A DNA stretch of 64,000 nucleotides from Paracoccus tegillarcae (GCF_002847305.1 NZ_CP025408.1:1224001-1288000), one strand, 5' to 3'; positions 17,730 through 27,411 are shown, counted from the stretch's first letter. A program made the numbers and translations. The notes: generated from the sequence alone by a model not told the origin.

Positions 17730-17918
17730 TCAGACGCAGAGCCGCGGGCGGCGGGGTGTTGCGTGTCGGTGGCTGCGGCGGCGGCCTGTCGCGATGGGAC
17801 CAGCATTTGCTGGGTTTGGGGTCGCACCGGGCGTGCACAGGCGCGGCACCGCATGTGCACAGGGCGTACACAGGTGGCGCGCGGTGGTGTTGCGCGCGCC
17901 GGGGAAAGCGGTGCTCAT
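17730..17918 (-). CDS. Possible small Cys/Pro/Arg-rich peptide between the membrane protein gene and iolB
   Basis: A 62-codon frame starts with an ATGA overlap with the upstream 73-residue gene and ends 10 bases before the iolB ATG, so it fits the operon spacing. Its composition (many Arg, Pro, Ala; few hydrophobic residues) is atypical, and the DNA contains three imperfect copies of CCTGTGCACGCC-like sequence (about 17833-17880). It may be non-coding spacer that happens to stay open. No family is recognised. Confidence 0.2.
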   Translation of the reverse strand: MSTAFPGARNTTARHLCTPCAHAVPRLCTPGATPNPANAGPIATGRRRSHRHATPRRPRLCV

Positions 17919-18136
17919 GGCCGGTCCTCATCGGCCGGAGGGTCTGGCTCTTTGGGGTCGAAGGCGATGAAGAACTGATGCGCGGCATAAAGGCCCACGG
18001 CGCCGAACAGGATCGTCCAGAAGGGCGCGCCCTGCGCGAGTTCCATCAGCGCCCAGCCCAGACAGAAGCCGACGATCAGCACCCTGATCCAGAGCGGGCG
18101 GTAGAACGGCTTTTGCAGGTCAAAGAAGTCCTTCAT
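17915..18136 (-). CDS. Small two-helix membrane protein in the inositol operon
   Basis: A 73-residue protein with two hydrophobic segments (RVLIVGFCLGWALMELA, about residues 18-34, and FWTILFGAVGLYAAHQFFIA, about 39-58) and an acidic, proline-rich tail. Its ATG overlaps the iolE stop (ATGA), so it is translationally coupled to iolE. Position inside the operon suggests an accessory role in inositol use, for example at the membrane, but no function is known to me. Confidence 0.8.
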   Translation of the reverse strand: MKDFFDLQKPFYRPLWIRVLIVGFCLGWALMELAQGAPFWTILFGAVGLYAAHQFFIAFDPKEPDPPADEDRP

Positions 18137-19047
18137 GCGGTGACACCCTGATCCAGCCCGGCTGTGCGCGCCATCTGACGCAGCGCCTTATGGCCCATGG
18201 TCTGATAGTGCAGCGGGTCGCGGGTGGCACTGTCCTGTTCGGCCTCGATCACCAGCCAGCCGGCATATCCATGTTCGGCGGCGATCCGCAGCACCGGTTC
18301 AAAATCGACGCAGCCCTCGGGATCGCCCGGCACGGTAAAGGCCCCGCGGCGCACGCCTTCGATGAAGGACAGGCCCTCGGCGCGGACCTGTTCCATGATC
18401 GCGGGGCGGATGTTCTTGCAATGGATATGGCCGACGCGGTCCATGTATTTCTGCGCCACCTGTGCCGGATCGGCGCCGCCAAAGGTGCAATGACCGGTAT
18501 CGAGCAGCAGATGCACATTCGGCCCCGCCGCCGCCATGAAGCGGTCGATGTCGTCCGCGCTTTCGACCACGGTGCCCATATGGTGATGATAGCAGAACCG
18601 CATCCCCTGCGAGGCCGCGTGATCGGCGAGATCGTTGATACCCGCCATGAAGCGGTCCCATTCCTCGTCCGACAACACCGGCCGGTCATTGACCGCCGCC
18701 TGATCATTGCCGTGGACGGTATTGGAACATTCGCAGATCACGATCACATCGCTGCCCGCGGCTTGCGACATGGCGATATGGGCGTCCATCGCCGCCTGTT
18801 CGCTGTCGCGCGTCGAGCCTGTGGCAAGGATATTGGTCGAATGCCAGCCGCCGATAAAGCGCAGCCCGTATTCGCCCAGCCTGGCCTTTAACCGGGTGCC
18901 GTCACTGGGCATCTTGTGGCCCTTTTCGATGCCGTCAAAGCCGATCTCGCGGCAGTCGGACAGGCAGTCATCAAGGCTCAGATGCGCGCCGATGCTTTGG
19001 TCGTCATCATTTGACCATGCGATGGGGTTGGTGCCGTAAAGGATCAT
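18133..19047 (-). CDS. iolE: myo-Inosose-2 dehydratase
   Basis: IolE dehydrates 2-keto-myo-inositol to 3D-trihydroxycyclohexane-1,2-dione. The 304-residue xylose-isomerase-like TIM-barrel protein starts MILYGTNPIAWSND, the typical IolE beginning, and carries FCYHHHMGTVVES, LLLDTGHCTFGG, VGHIHCKNIRP and WLVIEAEQD, which supply the metal-binding residues. The iolD stop lies 7 bases upstream and its own stop overlaps the next gene. Confidence 0.96.
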   Translation of the reverse strand: MILYGTNPIAWSNDDDQSIGAHLSLDDCLSDCREIGFDGIEKGHKMPSDGTRLKARLGEYGLRFIGGWHSTNILATGSTRDSEQAAMDAHIAMSQAAGSDVIVICECSNTVHGNDQAAVNDRPVLSDEEWDRFMAGINDLADHAASQGMRFCYHHHMGTVVESADDIDRFMAAAGPNVHLLLDTGHCTFGGADPAQVAQKYMDRVGHIHCKNIRPAIMEQVRAEGLSFIEGVRRGAFTVPGDPEGCVDFEPVLRIAAEHGYAGWLVIEAEQDSATRDPLHYQTMGHKALRQMARTAGLDQGVTA

Positions 19048-19054
19048 GATTGCC

Positions 19055-20890
19055 TCAGTTCACAAGGTTTTGCCGCGCGGTGTGGCGCAGATAATCGGCA
19101 TAGGCCTGTTGCAGTTCTTCGGTCTCGCCCACCTCGGGCACGGCCACGTCCCACCAATGGCCGGCGTCATCCAGACCGTCGCCCGGACCCGGCGCGGCGG
19201 TGGTGTCGATGACGATGACGGTGGGGATGTCGCGGCCCCGCGCCTGCGCGATCTGCGTTTCCAGATCGGCGATGGTTTCGGCCTTGACCGCATGGGCGCC
19301 CATCGAGGCCGCATGGGCCACAAAGTCGATCTGCGGCTGCGTCTCGATGCGGCTGTCGACATACATATTGTTGAACGGCGCCCCGCCGGTGCCCTGCTGC
19401 AGCCGGTTGATGCAGCCATAGCCGCGATTGTCGGTCAGGATCACGGTAAAGGGCACGCGGCGCATCACCGCCGTCGCCAGTTCGGAATTGGCCATCATAT
19501 AGCTGCCATCGCCGACAAAGCAGATCACCTCGCGGTCGGGCCGGGCCAGCGCCAGACCCATCGCGCCCGCGACCTCGTAGCCCATGCAGCTATAGCCGTA
19601 TTCCATGTGATAGCCGCCCTGACCGGGCTGCCACAACAGCTTGAGCGCGCCGGGCATGGTGCCGGCGGCGCACATGGCGATGGCATCCCTGCCGGTGGCG
19701 CGCTGCACCGCGCCGATCACCTGCGCATCGTTAGGCAGTTCGTTGGTGTCCGAGGGCGCCGCGCAATGGGCATCGACCGCCGCCAGCCAAGCCGTCCGCG
19801 CGGATGGATCGGCGGCATTGGCGCGGTGATCGCCCAGCAGCGCCGTCAGCCGTTCCAGCGCCACTTTTGCATCGGCCACCAGCGCGGTCGCGCCATGTTT
19901 GGCCGCGTCATAGGGCTGGACGTTGATCGCCACCAGTCTGGCATCCCCGAACAGCGTGCGCGAGCCGGTGGTGAAATCCTGCAGCCTTGTGCCCATGCCG
20001 ATCACCAGATCAGCGCCCGCAGCCGCGCCGTTGGCCGCAGCAGAACCATCGACGCCCGAAGCGCCGAAGTTCATCGCGTGATCCTGTGCCAGCGCCGATT
20101 TGCCGGCCTGCGTTTCGATCACCGGGATATTGTGGCGGCTGGCAAACTCGGCCAGCGCCGTTTCCGCGCCGGCGTAGATCACGCCGCCGCCGGCCACGAT
20201 CACCGGCGATGTGGCGGCGCGGATCAGTTGCGCGACCTCGGCCAGTTCGGTCATGTCGGGTTCGGGCCGCCGGATGCGCCAGATACGCGGTTCAAAGAAG
20301 GCCTCGGGCCAGTCATGGGCCTCGGCCTGCACGTCCTGGCAAAAGGCCAGCGTCGCCGGGCCGCAATTGGCCGGATCGGTCATCACTCGCATGGCGCGCG
20401 GCAGTGCCGTCAGCAATTGTTCGGGCCGGGTGATGCGGTCGAAATACCGGCTGACCGGGCGGAAGCAGTCATTGGCGCTGACCGTGCCATCGTCAAAATC
20501 CTCGACCTGTTGCAGCACCGGATCGGGGCGGCGATTGGCGAAGACATCACCGGGGATCAGCAGCAGGGGCAGCCGGTTCACATGCGCCAGCGCCGCCGCC
20601 GTGACCATATTCGTGGCGCCCGGCCCGATAGAGCTGCACACCGCCTGCGCCCGCCTGCGCGATTTGCCCTTGGCATAGGCGATGGCGGCATGGGCCATCG
20701 ACTGTTCGTTCTGCCCGCGCCATGTCGGCAGCGCGTCACCGATGCCGTGCAGGGCCTCGCCCAGACCGGCGACATTGCCGTGGCCGAAGATCGCCCAGAC
20801 GCCTTCGATGAAACGTTCGCCTTCGTCGGTCATCTGCACCGAAAGCCAGCGCACCATCGCCTGAGCGGCGGTTAAGCGGATGGTGGTCAT
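19055..20890 (-). CDS. iolD: 3D-(3,5/4)-trihydroxycyclohexane-1,2-dione acylhydrolase (decyclizing)
   Basis: IolD is the thiamine-diphosphate enzyme that opens the cyclitol ring to give 5-deoxy-glucuronate. The 611-residue protein has the three domains of ThDP decarboxylases: an N-terminal Pyr domain (CSSIGPGATNMVTAAALAHV), a central domain, and a C-terminal PP domain with GDGSYMMANSELATAV and NRGYGCINRLQ binding Mg-ThDP. The ATG at 20890 overlaps the iolC stop as ATGA, indicating coupled translation. Confidence 0.96.
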   Translation of the reverse strand: MTTIRLTAAQAMVRWLSVQMTDEGERFIEGVWAIFGHGNVAGLGEALHGIGDALPTWRGQNEQSMAHAAIAYAKGKSRRRAQAVCSSIGPGATNMVTAAALAHVNRLPLLLIPGDVFANRRPDPVLQQVEDFDDGTVSANDCFRPVSRYFDRITRPEQLLTALPRAMRVMTDPANCGPATLAFCQDVQAEAHDWPEAFFEPRIWRIRRPEPDMTELAEVAQLIRAATSPVIVAGGGVIYAGAETALAEFASRHNIPVIETQAGKSALAQDHAMNFGASGVDGSAAANGAAAGADLVIGMGTRLQDFTTGSRTLFGDARLVAINVQPYDAAKHGATALVADAKVALERLTALLGDHRANAADPSARTAWLAAVDAHCAAPSDTNELPNDAQVIGAVQRATGRDAIAMCAAGTMPGALKLLWQPGQGGYHMEYGYSCMGYEVAGAMGLALARPDREVICFVGDGSYMMANSELATAVMRRVPFTVILTDNRGYGCINRLQQGTGGAPFNNMYVDSRIETQPQIDFVAHAASMGAHAVKAETIADLETQIAQARGRDIPTVIVIDTTAAPGPGDGLDDAGHWWDVAVPEVGETEELQQAYADYLRHTARQNLVN

Positions 20891-22809
20891 GCGGCCTCCC
20901 TGGCGCGGTCGCGCGCCTCGTCCCAGATTGCGCAAAGCCGCGCATAGCGATCCGCCATCTGCGTCACGGCCTGATCGTCGGTGATATTGCCCGCCAGCCA
21001 GTCGCGCGCCACCGCGCCAAAGATCGTGCGGCCCACGGCAAAGCCGCGCACCAGCGGGAAGGCCGCGGCAACCGCAAAGCTGGCGGCCAGATCGTCCTCG
21101 GGCGCGTCCAGCCCCAGAACGACGATGCCGCGCGTGTGGCGGTCGTGATCCTCGATCGCGGCGATGGCGTTTTGCCATGCGGCTTGTGTCACCATCGGTT
21201 CCAGTTTCCACCAGTCGGGATAGACGCCGATGGCGTAGAATTGCCGGATCAGCGTCGCCGTGGTCATATCATCGACCGGGCCGACCCTGGAAGGGATGAC
21301 CTCCAGCAGGAATTCCAGCCCGTTGCGCCGCGCCGCCGTGAACAGGCGTTTGACCGTGGCCTCTTGCGCGGCGCGGGTCGCCGCATCGTCATCCGGGTGG
21401 CAAAAGCACAGCACCTTGACCACCTCTTCGCGCGCCCAGGCCTGCAAGCCGCCGCAATCGGGGCCGAGGTCCGGTTCCAGTTCCAGCGGGCGCGAGCCGG
21501 GCCATTCCGTCGGTCGCCCGATCCACAGCCCCGAGCCCGAGGCCGCATGCAGCGCCGCCCGCCCGATGCGGTTGTCGCAAAGGATGCCATAGCCGTTCTG
21601 CCCGTCCGCGACCTGCAAGGCCGCCTGCAGGCACAGTTCCTTGAACGCGCCGCCCTTGGCGGGCGTATAGCCGTCCATGTCCTCAAGCTGCATCCGGTGG
21701 TCAAAGGCAAAGACCCGCATCGCCGACCAATCGCCGCCCATCCGGCCCTGACGGTTGGTGGCCCAGTGGATCTGTTCGAGTTCCGCGTCATTGCGCAGAT
21801 CGGGCTGCACCACGCCGCGTCCCAGAAAGAAATCCAGTTCCGTCAGGCTGGGATAGGCTGGCGTGCAGCCGTGGCGCGATACCGCGAAAGCCCCGCAGGC
21901 ATTGGCGTATTTCAGCGCGGTGGGCCAATCGGCATCCTCTAGCCAGCCCTTCATCAGACCGGAAAAGAACCCGTCGCCCGCGCCCAGCACATTGAACACC
22001 TCGATCGGGAAGCCGGGGCCGGTCTGGCCATCGTCAAGGCTGTCGGGGACCCTTCCCTCGAAGGCCGTGGCCCCCTTGGCGCCGCGCTTGCAGACCAGCG
22101 TGGCGTCGCTGACCGCCCGCACCGCCCGCAAAGCCACCAGCGTATCGGTCGAGCCGCCCGCGATGTGGAATTCTTCCTCGGTACCGACGATCAGATCGAA
22201 CAGATGCAGCGTCGCTTGCAATTTCTCGGTCACGGCGGCGCTTTCCACGAACCGGCTTTCGCCCTCGCCATGGCCCGCCACGCCCCAGAGGTTCGGGCGG
22301 TAGTCGATATCCAGCGCCGTGCGCAGCCCGTGCTTGCGTGCCAGATCCAGCGCCTTGAGCACCGCCGCCGCCGTTTGCGGGTTCGACAGATGCGTGCCGG
22401 TGACCAGCAAGGACCGCGCCTGCGCGATGAAACCCTCGTCAATGTCGTCTTCGCTGAGCGCCATATCGGCGCAGTTCTCGCGGTAGAAGATCAGCGGAAA
22501 GCTGTCCTCATCCCGAATGCCCAAGATCACCAGCGCCGTCAGCCGTTCCGGGTCGGTCGCCACGCCGCGTACATCGACGCCCTCGCGCAGCAATTGTTCG
22601 CGGATGAAGCGGCCCATATGCTCGTCGCCCACCCGCGTGATCACCGCAGACCGCAACCCCAGACGCGCCGTCCCGCAGGCGATGTTCGTCGGGCTGCCGC
22701 CGATATATTTGCTGAAAGACCCCATATCCTCGAGCCGGCCACCGATCTGGTCGCCGTATAAATCAACAGAGCTGCGGCCAATCGTGATCAAGTCGAGTGA
22801 TTTGGTCAT
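20887..22809 (-). CDS. iolC: 5-dehydro-2-deoxygluconokinase fused to a DUF2090 domain
   Basis: The N-terminal PfkB kinase (residues about 1-325) phosphorylates 2-deoxy-5-keto-gluconate: YIGGSPTNIACGTARLG near residue 36 and the catalytic NVLGAGDGFFSG near 284. The C-terminal part (about 340-640) is the DUF2090 domain, related to class I aldolases and thought to act on the kinase product (the IolJ step); VFAFDHRMQLEDM marks its start. The fusion is the usual arrangement in many proteobacteria. The ATG overlaps the upstream stop (ATGA) and the stop overlaps iolD. Confidence 0.95.
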   Translation of the reverse strand: MTKSLDLITIGRSSVDLYGDQIGGRLEDMGSFSKYIGGSPTNIACGTARLGLRSAVITRVGDEHMGRFIREQLLREGVDVRGVATDPERLTALVILGIRDEDSFPLIFYRENCADMALSEDDIDEGFIAQARSLLVTGTHLSNPQTAAAVLKALDLARKHGLRTALDIDYRPNLWGVAGHGEGESRFVESAAVTEKLQATLHLFDLIVGTEEEFHIAGGSTDTLVALRAVRAVSDATLVCKRGAKGATAFEGRVPDSLDDGQTGPGFPIEVFNVLGAGDGFFSGLMKGWLEDADWPTALKYANACGAFAVSRHGCTPAYPSLTELDFFLGRGVVQPDLRNDAELEQIHWATNRQGRMGGDWSAMRVFAFDHRMQLEDMDGYTPAKGGAFKELCLQAALQVADGQNGYGILCDNRIGRAALHAASGSGLWIGRPTEWPGSRPLELEPDLGPDCGGLQAWAREEVVKVLCFCHPDDDAATRAAQEATVKRLFTAARRNGLEFLLEVIPSRVGPVDDMTTATLIRQFYAIGVYPDWWKLEPMVTQAAWQNAIAAIEDHDRHTRGIVVLGLDAPEDDLAASFAVAAAFPLVRGFAVGRTIFGAVARDWLAGNITDDQAVTQMADRYARLCAIWDEARDRAREAA

Positions 22810-23594
22810 GTCACGGCCCTCAGAATGTAGTCCATGCTGTTTTTCAACGCGGTTTCGGGATTATCCAGAGCGTGCACTTCTTCGGCAAAGGGCTCAAACG
22901 AAAACGGGCCTTCATAGCCTGAGGCCCGCAGCGCCTTGATCTGGGCGATGTTTTCCAGCCGATCATCCCCGTCCACCAGCAGCCGGTGCGCATCCAGCAT
23001 GTCATCCACGGCGATATCCGGATCGCTGACGCCCGAGATATGCACGAGGCCGGTGCGGTTGGGGTAGAACTGTGCCTCGCCCGCCAGATGGTGGTGGAAG
23101 GTGTCATGCATCAGACTGTAGGTGCCATCGTCGCCGGCCTCGGTGATGGCGGCAAGCGCCTCGGCCTTGGTTCTGAGCGAACTGATCGGGAAGCCAAGCG
23201 GTTCGACCAGCCCGGTCAGCCCACGGTCGCGCAAAACGGGTTTCATCGCATCCAGCGCCGTGACGACATCGGAATGCGGCACCTTCGCCCCGTCATTCAG
23301 CGGGCACATCACCAGCGCCTGTGCACCGCATTCGGCGGCGTAATCCGCCATGCGCTGCGCGCGATCCGGCAGGTCGCCGGACCAGAGATTGAATGGGTAA
23401 AGCGCGTTGATCGACAGAATGGTCATGCCCTGCGCGGCGGCCTCGGCCTTGACGGCGGCGGGGGTCATGCTGCCCAGAACATCGGGAATGTCGTTGCGGA
23501 TCTCGACCTCGGACACGCCCAGACGGCGGCACATGGCAAAGAAATCGGCCAGCGACAGGCCTGGTGCAGAGATATGATTGATCGCAAAGCGCAT
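22806..23594 (-). CDS. iolI: TIM-barrel isomerase, IolI-like (inosose isomerase)
   Basis: A 262-residue xylose-isomerase-like TIM-barrel protein. It begins MRFAINHISAPGLSLADFF and contains VEIRNDIPDVLG, LVEPLGFPISSLR, SLMHDTFHHHLAGE and FSFEPFAEE, the metal-site pattern of 2-keto-myo-inositol isomerase IolI, which interconverts inosose isomers. The ATG at 23594 follows AAGGGG. The frame is open further upstream into iolG but that part lacks family similarity. The symbol is given on family and context, not on a distinguishing residue. Confidence 0.8.
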   Translation of the reverse strand: MRFAINHISAPGLSLADFFAMCRRLGVSEVEIRNDIPDVLGSMTPAAVKAEAAAQGMTILSINALYPFNLWSGDLPDRAQRMADYAAECGAQALVMCPLNDGAKVPHSDVVTALDAMKPVLRDRGLTGLVEPLGFPISSLRTKAEALAAITEAGDDGTYSLMHDTFHHHLAGEAQFYPNRTGLVHISGVSDPDIAVDDMLDAHRLLVDGDDRLENIAQIKALRASGYEGPFSFEPFAEEVHALDNPETALKNSMDYILRAVT

Positions 23595-23604
23595 GGCGGG
23601 CCCC

Positions 23605-24615
23605 TTAGTCATAGAGCGCCGGGCGCGCCGGCAGGCTGATGGGAATGATCTGACCGGATTTTTCCTGCGCCTCGACGCAGGCATCCGACGAAATCGCGGC
23701 GACATAGCCGTCCCAACTGCTGGGCCCAGAGGCTGTGCCCCGCGCGGCGGCCTGCACGAAATCGGCCAGTTCGACATCATAGCTTTCGACAAAGCGATCC
23801 TTCCAATCGGTCAGGATCGTATTTTGCATCATCGCCTGTTTGCGCATCGTGATCGCCATGGGTTCGGGCAGGTTGGCCAGCCCCTCTTCGCCCACGACCT
23901 GACACTGGATGTCATAGCCATAGCGGCAGTTCACGAAAATCTCGACATCGATGCGGATGCCCTTGGCGGTTTCCAAAAGCACGATCTGCGGGTCGGCGAC
24001 CCTGGCGTGGGCGTGGCTGGATTTGCGCGGGAACACCACCTGCGCCGAGACGTAATCATCGTCCAGCAACCAGCGGAACACGTCGATCTCGTGGATCAGC
24101 GTGTCGTGGATCGCCATCGGCGTGACATATTGTTCCGGCACGGTCGGGTTGCGGTGGGCGGCGTGGACCATCAGCGGCGCGCCGATCTGGGTGTCGACCA
24201 CGTCCTTGAGCATCCGGTAGCCCGCATCATAGCGGCGCATGAAGCCCACCTGCACCAGCCGCGATCCGTGCGCGACCTCGGCATCGACGATGCGTTTGGC
24301 GCCGTCGGCGGTCGTGGCCAGCGGCTTTTCGCAAAAGCAGGGCTTGCCCGCCGCGATGGCCGCCAGAACATAGGCCTCATGCGTCGATCCGGTCGAACAG
24401 ACCAGAACCGCGTCCACGTTATCGGCGGCGATCAGATCCTCGCCCTTGTCGTGGACGGTCGCGTCGGGGGCCAGATCCGCCTGAACCGCGCGCGCCGCAT
24501 CGGGGTTATAGTCGCTGAGCGCGGTGATTTCCGCGCCGGCCAGCACCTGCTGGATGCGTCGCGTATGATCGCGGCCGATCATGCCTGTTCCGATGACACC
24601 TATTCTGACGGTCAT
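23605..24615 (-). CDS. iolG: myo-Inositol 2-dehydrogenase
   Basis: IolG oxidises myo-inositol to 2-keto-myo-inositol with NAD. The 336-residue Gfo/Idh/MocA protein has the Rossmann motif [12 protein letters not shown] (residue 6), [12 protein letters not shown] (about 96, catalytic lysine in EKP) and [15 protein letters not shown] (about 173, with the Asp and His of the active site). It lies 10 bases upstream of the iolI-like gene and downstream of iolH. Confidence 0.95.
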   Translation of the reverse strand: MTVRIGVIGTGMIGRDHTRRIQQVLAGAEITALSDYNPDAARAVQADLAPDATVHDKGEDLIAADNVDAVLVCSTGSTHEAYVLAAIAAGKPCFCEKPLATTADGAKRIVDAEVAHGSRLVQVGFMRRYDAGYRMLKDVVDTQIGAPLMVHAAHRNPTVPEQYVTPMAIHDTLIHEIDVFRWLLDDDYVSAQVVFPRKSSHAHARVADPQIVLLETAKGIRIDVEIFVNCRYGYDIQCQVVGEEGLANLPEPMAITMRKQAMMQNTILTDWKDRFVESYDVELADFVQAAARGTASGPSSWDGYVAAISSDACVEAQEKSGQIIPISLPARPALYD

Positions 24616-24625
24616 ATCCCTGCCC

Positions 24626-25525
24626 TCACTTGTAATGCTTGTCGATCAGGCGCTGCATCTCGCTGCGCATGAATGTGCCGGATTCGTCGGCCTTTTCTTC
24701 CCAGGCAAAGACGCAGGCGGTCATGATGCCGTCAAACCCGATCTCTGCCAGTGTCTTGTAGAAATCATCCCACGGCACCTCGCCCTGACCGATGTTCAGG
24801 TGCTGATGCACGCGGGCCTGCGAGCCGGGCGGGTTGATGATATAGCGCAGACCGCTGCTGGCCTTGTGGTTGAACGTGTCCGCGATATGGACATGGGCCA
24901 GCACATCGGCGCTTTCGCGCAGCATCGCCACGGTGTCATCGCCGAAATAGAAGGTATGCGGCGTGCAATAGAGGAATTTGACGCGGGGGCTGTTCACGGT
25001 GCGGATCAGGTCCAGCGAGGGCTGCAAAGTTTCGGTCCAATCCTCGGGATGGGGCTCGATATGCAGGTTGATGCCTTCGCGCTCAAGGACCGGGACCAGG
25101 TCCTCCATGCTGCGCCACCAGGCGTCTTCGCAGGCCTCGATCATGCTGCCGGTGTGGCAGCAATAGCAGCTGCCCTTGTCGGGATGCGGGCCGCGGCCGA
25201 ATTCGCTGTTCATGGTGTCGACGCCCAGTTCAACCGCGATCTCGATGGCGCGTTTCCAGTGGCGGACGGCGGCCTGGCGTTCGTCTTCGTCATTGGACGC
25301 CCAGCGATACATCGGCAGCAGCGAGGCGATGCCGACATTGGCGTCGCCGAGCGCCTTCTTGAAGGATTTCACCCGGTCGGGGAACACGCGCGGTGCCTTG
25401 AACCATTCCAGGAAATCGGCGCGGGGGCTGAGTTCGATCCACTCATAGCCCAGCTCGGCCACTTTCGAGGGCAGTTTTTCCAGCGTCAGGTGACGGTGCA
25501 TAAACGGGTCGAGGGCGATTTTCAT
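24626..25525 (-). CDS. iolH: TIM-barrel isomerase IolH
   Basis: A 299-residue AP-endonuclease-2/xylose-isomerase-like protein. [66 protein letters not shown] and [16 protein letters not shown] match the IolH family of inositol operons. Its step is not firmly established; isomerisation or epimerisation of a cyclitol keto intermediate is usually proposed. It is the first catabolic gene after the transporter genes and is separated from them by a hairpin at 25600-25620. Confidence 0.88.
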   Translation of the reverse strand: MKIALDPFMHRHLTLEKLPSKVAELGYEWIELSPRADFLEWFKAPRVFPDRVKSFKKALGDANVGIASLLPMYRWASNDEDERQAAVRHWKRAIEIAVELGVDTMNSEFGRGPHPDKGSCYCCHTGSMIEACEDAWWRSMEDLVPVLEREGINLHIEPHPEDWTETLQPSLDLIRTVNSPRVKFLYCTPHTFYFGDDTVAMLRESADVLAHVHIADTFNHKASSGLRYIINPPGSQARVHQHLNIGQGEVPWDDFYKTLAEIGFDGIMTACVFAWEEKADESGTFMRSEMQRLIDKHYK

Positions 25526-25599
25526 CAGACAGTCCTTTCATCCGGCAATAACAAGCCAGAGCGGTGACGCAGCACCACGTATATCGGTCAAAATTCATG

Positions 25600-25620
25600 C
25601 CGCCACGCTGGCAGTGGCGG
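25600..25620 (-). terminator. Intra-operon hairpin after the second binding-protein gene
   Basis: Arms CCGCCAC (25600-25606) and GTGGCGG (25614-25620) enclose a 7-base loop, beginning three bases after the stop codon at 25624. On the minus strand the stem is followed by CATGAATTTTG, a weak U-rich tail. It probably attenuates transcription or protects the binding-protein mRNA. Confidence 0.55.
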
Positions 25621-25623
25621 GTG

Positions 25624-26553
25624 CTATTGGTAATCGGCCATGTTTTCGCGGGTGACCGGCTCGAACGGAATCCAGATGTTGCGCTCGGCGGGTTGGCCAC
25701 CGGCCATGGCGACCGCGGTTTGCAAGGCCACCTCGCCCTGTCTGGCCGCGTTTTGGTAGACGGTCACATCCAGATCGCCGGAAGCCAGCGCCGCAAGCCC
25801 GTCGGGCGTTGCGTCGATGCCGGCGACGACGACATTGTCCATGTCGGTTCCCGCCGCCTTCATCGCCAGGATCGCGCCAATCGCCATCTCGTCGTTATTG
25901 GCGATGACCGCATCGAAGACGACGCCAGAGGTCAGCCAGTTGGTCATCAGATCCTGCGCCTCGCCGCGCTTCCAGTTGGCGGTCTGTTCCTCGACCACGG
26001 TCATGCCGGAACAGTCGGGCGTGGCGATCACGTCATGGATGTCCCTGGTGCGGGTGATGGCCGAATGGTTTTCCAGCGGCCCCATCATCACCAGCACATC
26101 GCCGGTGCCGCCCAGCAATTCACAGACCTGTTCGGTCTGCATGGTGCCGCTGTCGATCTCGTTCGAGCCGACGAAGCTGACACCTTCGGGCAGGCTGTCG
26201 ATATCGCCCGGCGGGTGGTTCACATAGACCAGAGGCACGCCCGCCGCGACCGCCGCCTGCGTGATCGCGGTCGTGGAATCCCCATCGACCGGGTTCACCA
26301 CGATGGCGTCATAGCCATCGGCGATGAAGTTCTGCACCTGATCCAACTGGCGCGCCACGTCCAGTTGGGCATCCTCGAAGGCCAGATCGACATCGGCGGT
26401 CTTTGCGGCCTCGGCGGCGATCGCCTCGCGGATGATGGTCAGAAAGGGGTTGTCGAAGGCGGTCATCGACACCGCCACGCGGGTTTCGGCCAAGGCACCG
26501 CCCGCCAGAGAGGCGAAGAGAAGCGTGGCGGAAATGGCTGTGATTTTCTGCAT
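25624..26553 (-). CDS. Second sugar/inositol ABC transporter substrate-binding protein
   Basis: A 309-residue periplasmic binding protein of the ribose-binding type (Peripla_BP_4). The signal peptide ends LLFASLAGGALA-ETRVAV. Typical ligand-site stretches are MTAFDNPFLTIIREA, AIVVNPVDGDST, IANNDEMAIGAI and VVAGIDATPDGL. It is a clear paralogue of the binding protein at 28576-29520: both share DLMTNWL, NNDEMAIGAI and VVAGIDAT. It lies 14 bases after the ATPase gene, so one permease/ATPase pair appears to be served by two receptors. Confidence 0.92.
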   Translation of the reverse strand: MQKITAISATLLFASLAGGALAETRVAVSMTAFDNPFLTIIREAIAAEAAKTADVDLAFEDAQLDVARQLDQVQNFIADGYDAIVVNPVDGDSTTAITQAAVAAGVPLVYVNHPPGDIDSLPEGVSFVGSNEIDSGTMQTEQVCELLGGTGDVLVMMGPLENHSAITRTRDIHDVIATPDCSGMTVVEEQTANWKRGEAQDLMTNWLTSGVVFDAVIANNDEMAIGAILAMKAAGTDMDNVVVAGIDATPDGLAALASGDLDVTVYQNAARQGEVALQTAVAMAGGQPAERNIWIPFEPVTRENMADYQ

Positions 26554-26567
26554 GGATTCCCCCTTTG

Positions 26568-27398
26568 CTACGCGGCGGTGTCATATTCCGGCTGGGTCTT
26601 GGCGCCGGTGATATAGGCGACGACATCCTCGCCATCGGTTTCCTCTTTGCGCAGGTTGGCGCAGATACGACCGCGCCGCCAGACGACGATCCGGTCGCAC
26701 AGATCCATCACCTGTCGCATGTTGTGACTGATCAGGATCAGCGGTTCGCCCTGCTGCTTGAGGGTGCGGATGATGTTTTCGACCTGTGCCGTTTCCTGCA
26801 CCCCAAGCGCCGCCGTGGGCTCGTCCATGATGGTCAGCTTGGAATGGAAGGTGGCCGTCCGGGCGATGGCGACGCATTGGCGCTGGCCGCCCGACATGTT
26901 CTGGATCGTGTTGCGGATATTGGGGATTTTCACCCCGGTCTTTTCCAGCCCGCGCCGCGTTGCCTCGTGCATGGCCTTGTAATCGAGGATCGAGAACGGC
27001 CCGAGGTTGAACTTGCGCAATTCGCGGCCCAGAAACAGGTTGTCCGGCACGTCCAGATGATCGGCCAGAGCCAGGGTCTGAAAGACCGTTTCGATCCCTG
27101 CCTCGCGCGCCGCCAGCGGGCCGTCGAATTCGACATATTCGCCGTTGAACCAGACCTTTCCGGCGGTCTTTTGCTCGACCGCCGTGATCTGGCGCACAAA
27201 GGTCGATTTTCCGGCCCCGTTATCGCCCATGATCGCCACATGCTCGCCCTTGCGGATCTCGAAGTTGCAATCGACCAGCGCATGCACGCCACCGTAATGC
27301 TTGGTCAGACCTTCGGTGCGCAGGATAACCTCGCCCAGTTCGCCTTGCGGATGCGGCGCCTCAGCGCCCGAGATATTGGTTTGCAGATCGCTTGCCAT
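26568..27398 (-). CDS. iatA: Inositol ABC transporter ATP-binding protein
   Basis: A 276-residue single-domain ATPase of the sugar CUT2 class. Walker A is GDNGAGKST, the Q-loop region is TVFQTLALADHLD, the signature is NMSGGQRQCVAIAR and Walker B is LTIMDEPTAAL, followed by ISHNMRQV. Most CUT2 ATPases are tandem-domain proteins of about 500 residues; the single-domain form pairs with permeases such as the neighbour here. ATG at 27398 follows AAGGAGGATATC; the frame is open for 49 further codons upstream, overlapping the permease gene. The symbol follows the Caulobacter inositol system on context. Confidence 0.85.
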   Translation of the reverse strand: MASDLQTNISGAEAPHPQGELGEVILRTEGLTKHYGGVHALVDCNFEIRKGEHVAIMGDNGAGKSTFVRQITAVEQKTAGKVWFNGEYVEFDGPLAAREAGIETVFQTLALADHLDVPDNLFLGRELRKFNLGPFSILDYKAMHEATRRGLEKTGVKIPNIRNTIQNMSGGQRQCVAIARTATFHSKLTIMDEPTAALGVQETAQVENIIRTLKQQGEPLILISHNMRQVMDLCDRIVVWRRGRICANLRKEETDGEDVVAYITGAKTQPEYDTAA

Positions 27399-27411
27399 GA
27401 TATCCTCCTTA

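Noticed and set aside
19046..20875. 609-codon plus-strand frame opposite iolD
   Set aside because: Shadow of a high-GC gene: His/Arg/Gly-rich translation without motifs, while the minus strand encodes a complete ThDP enzyme.
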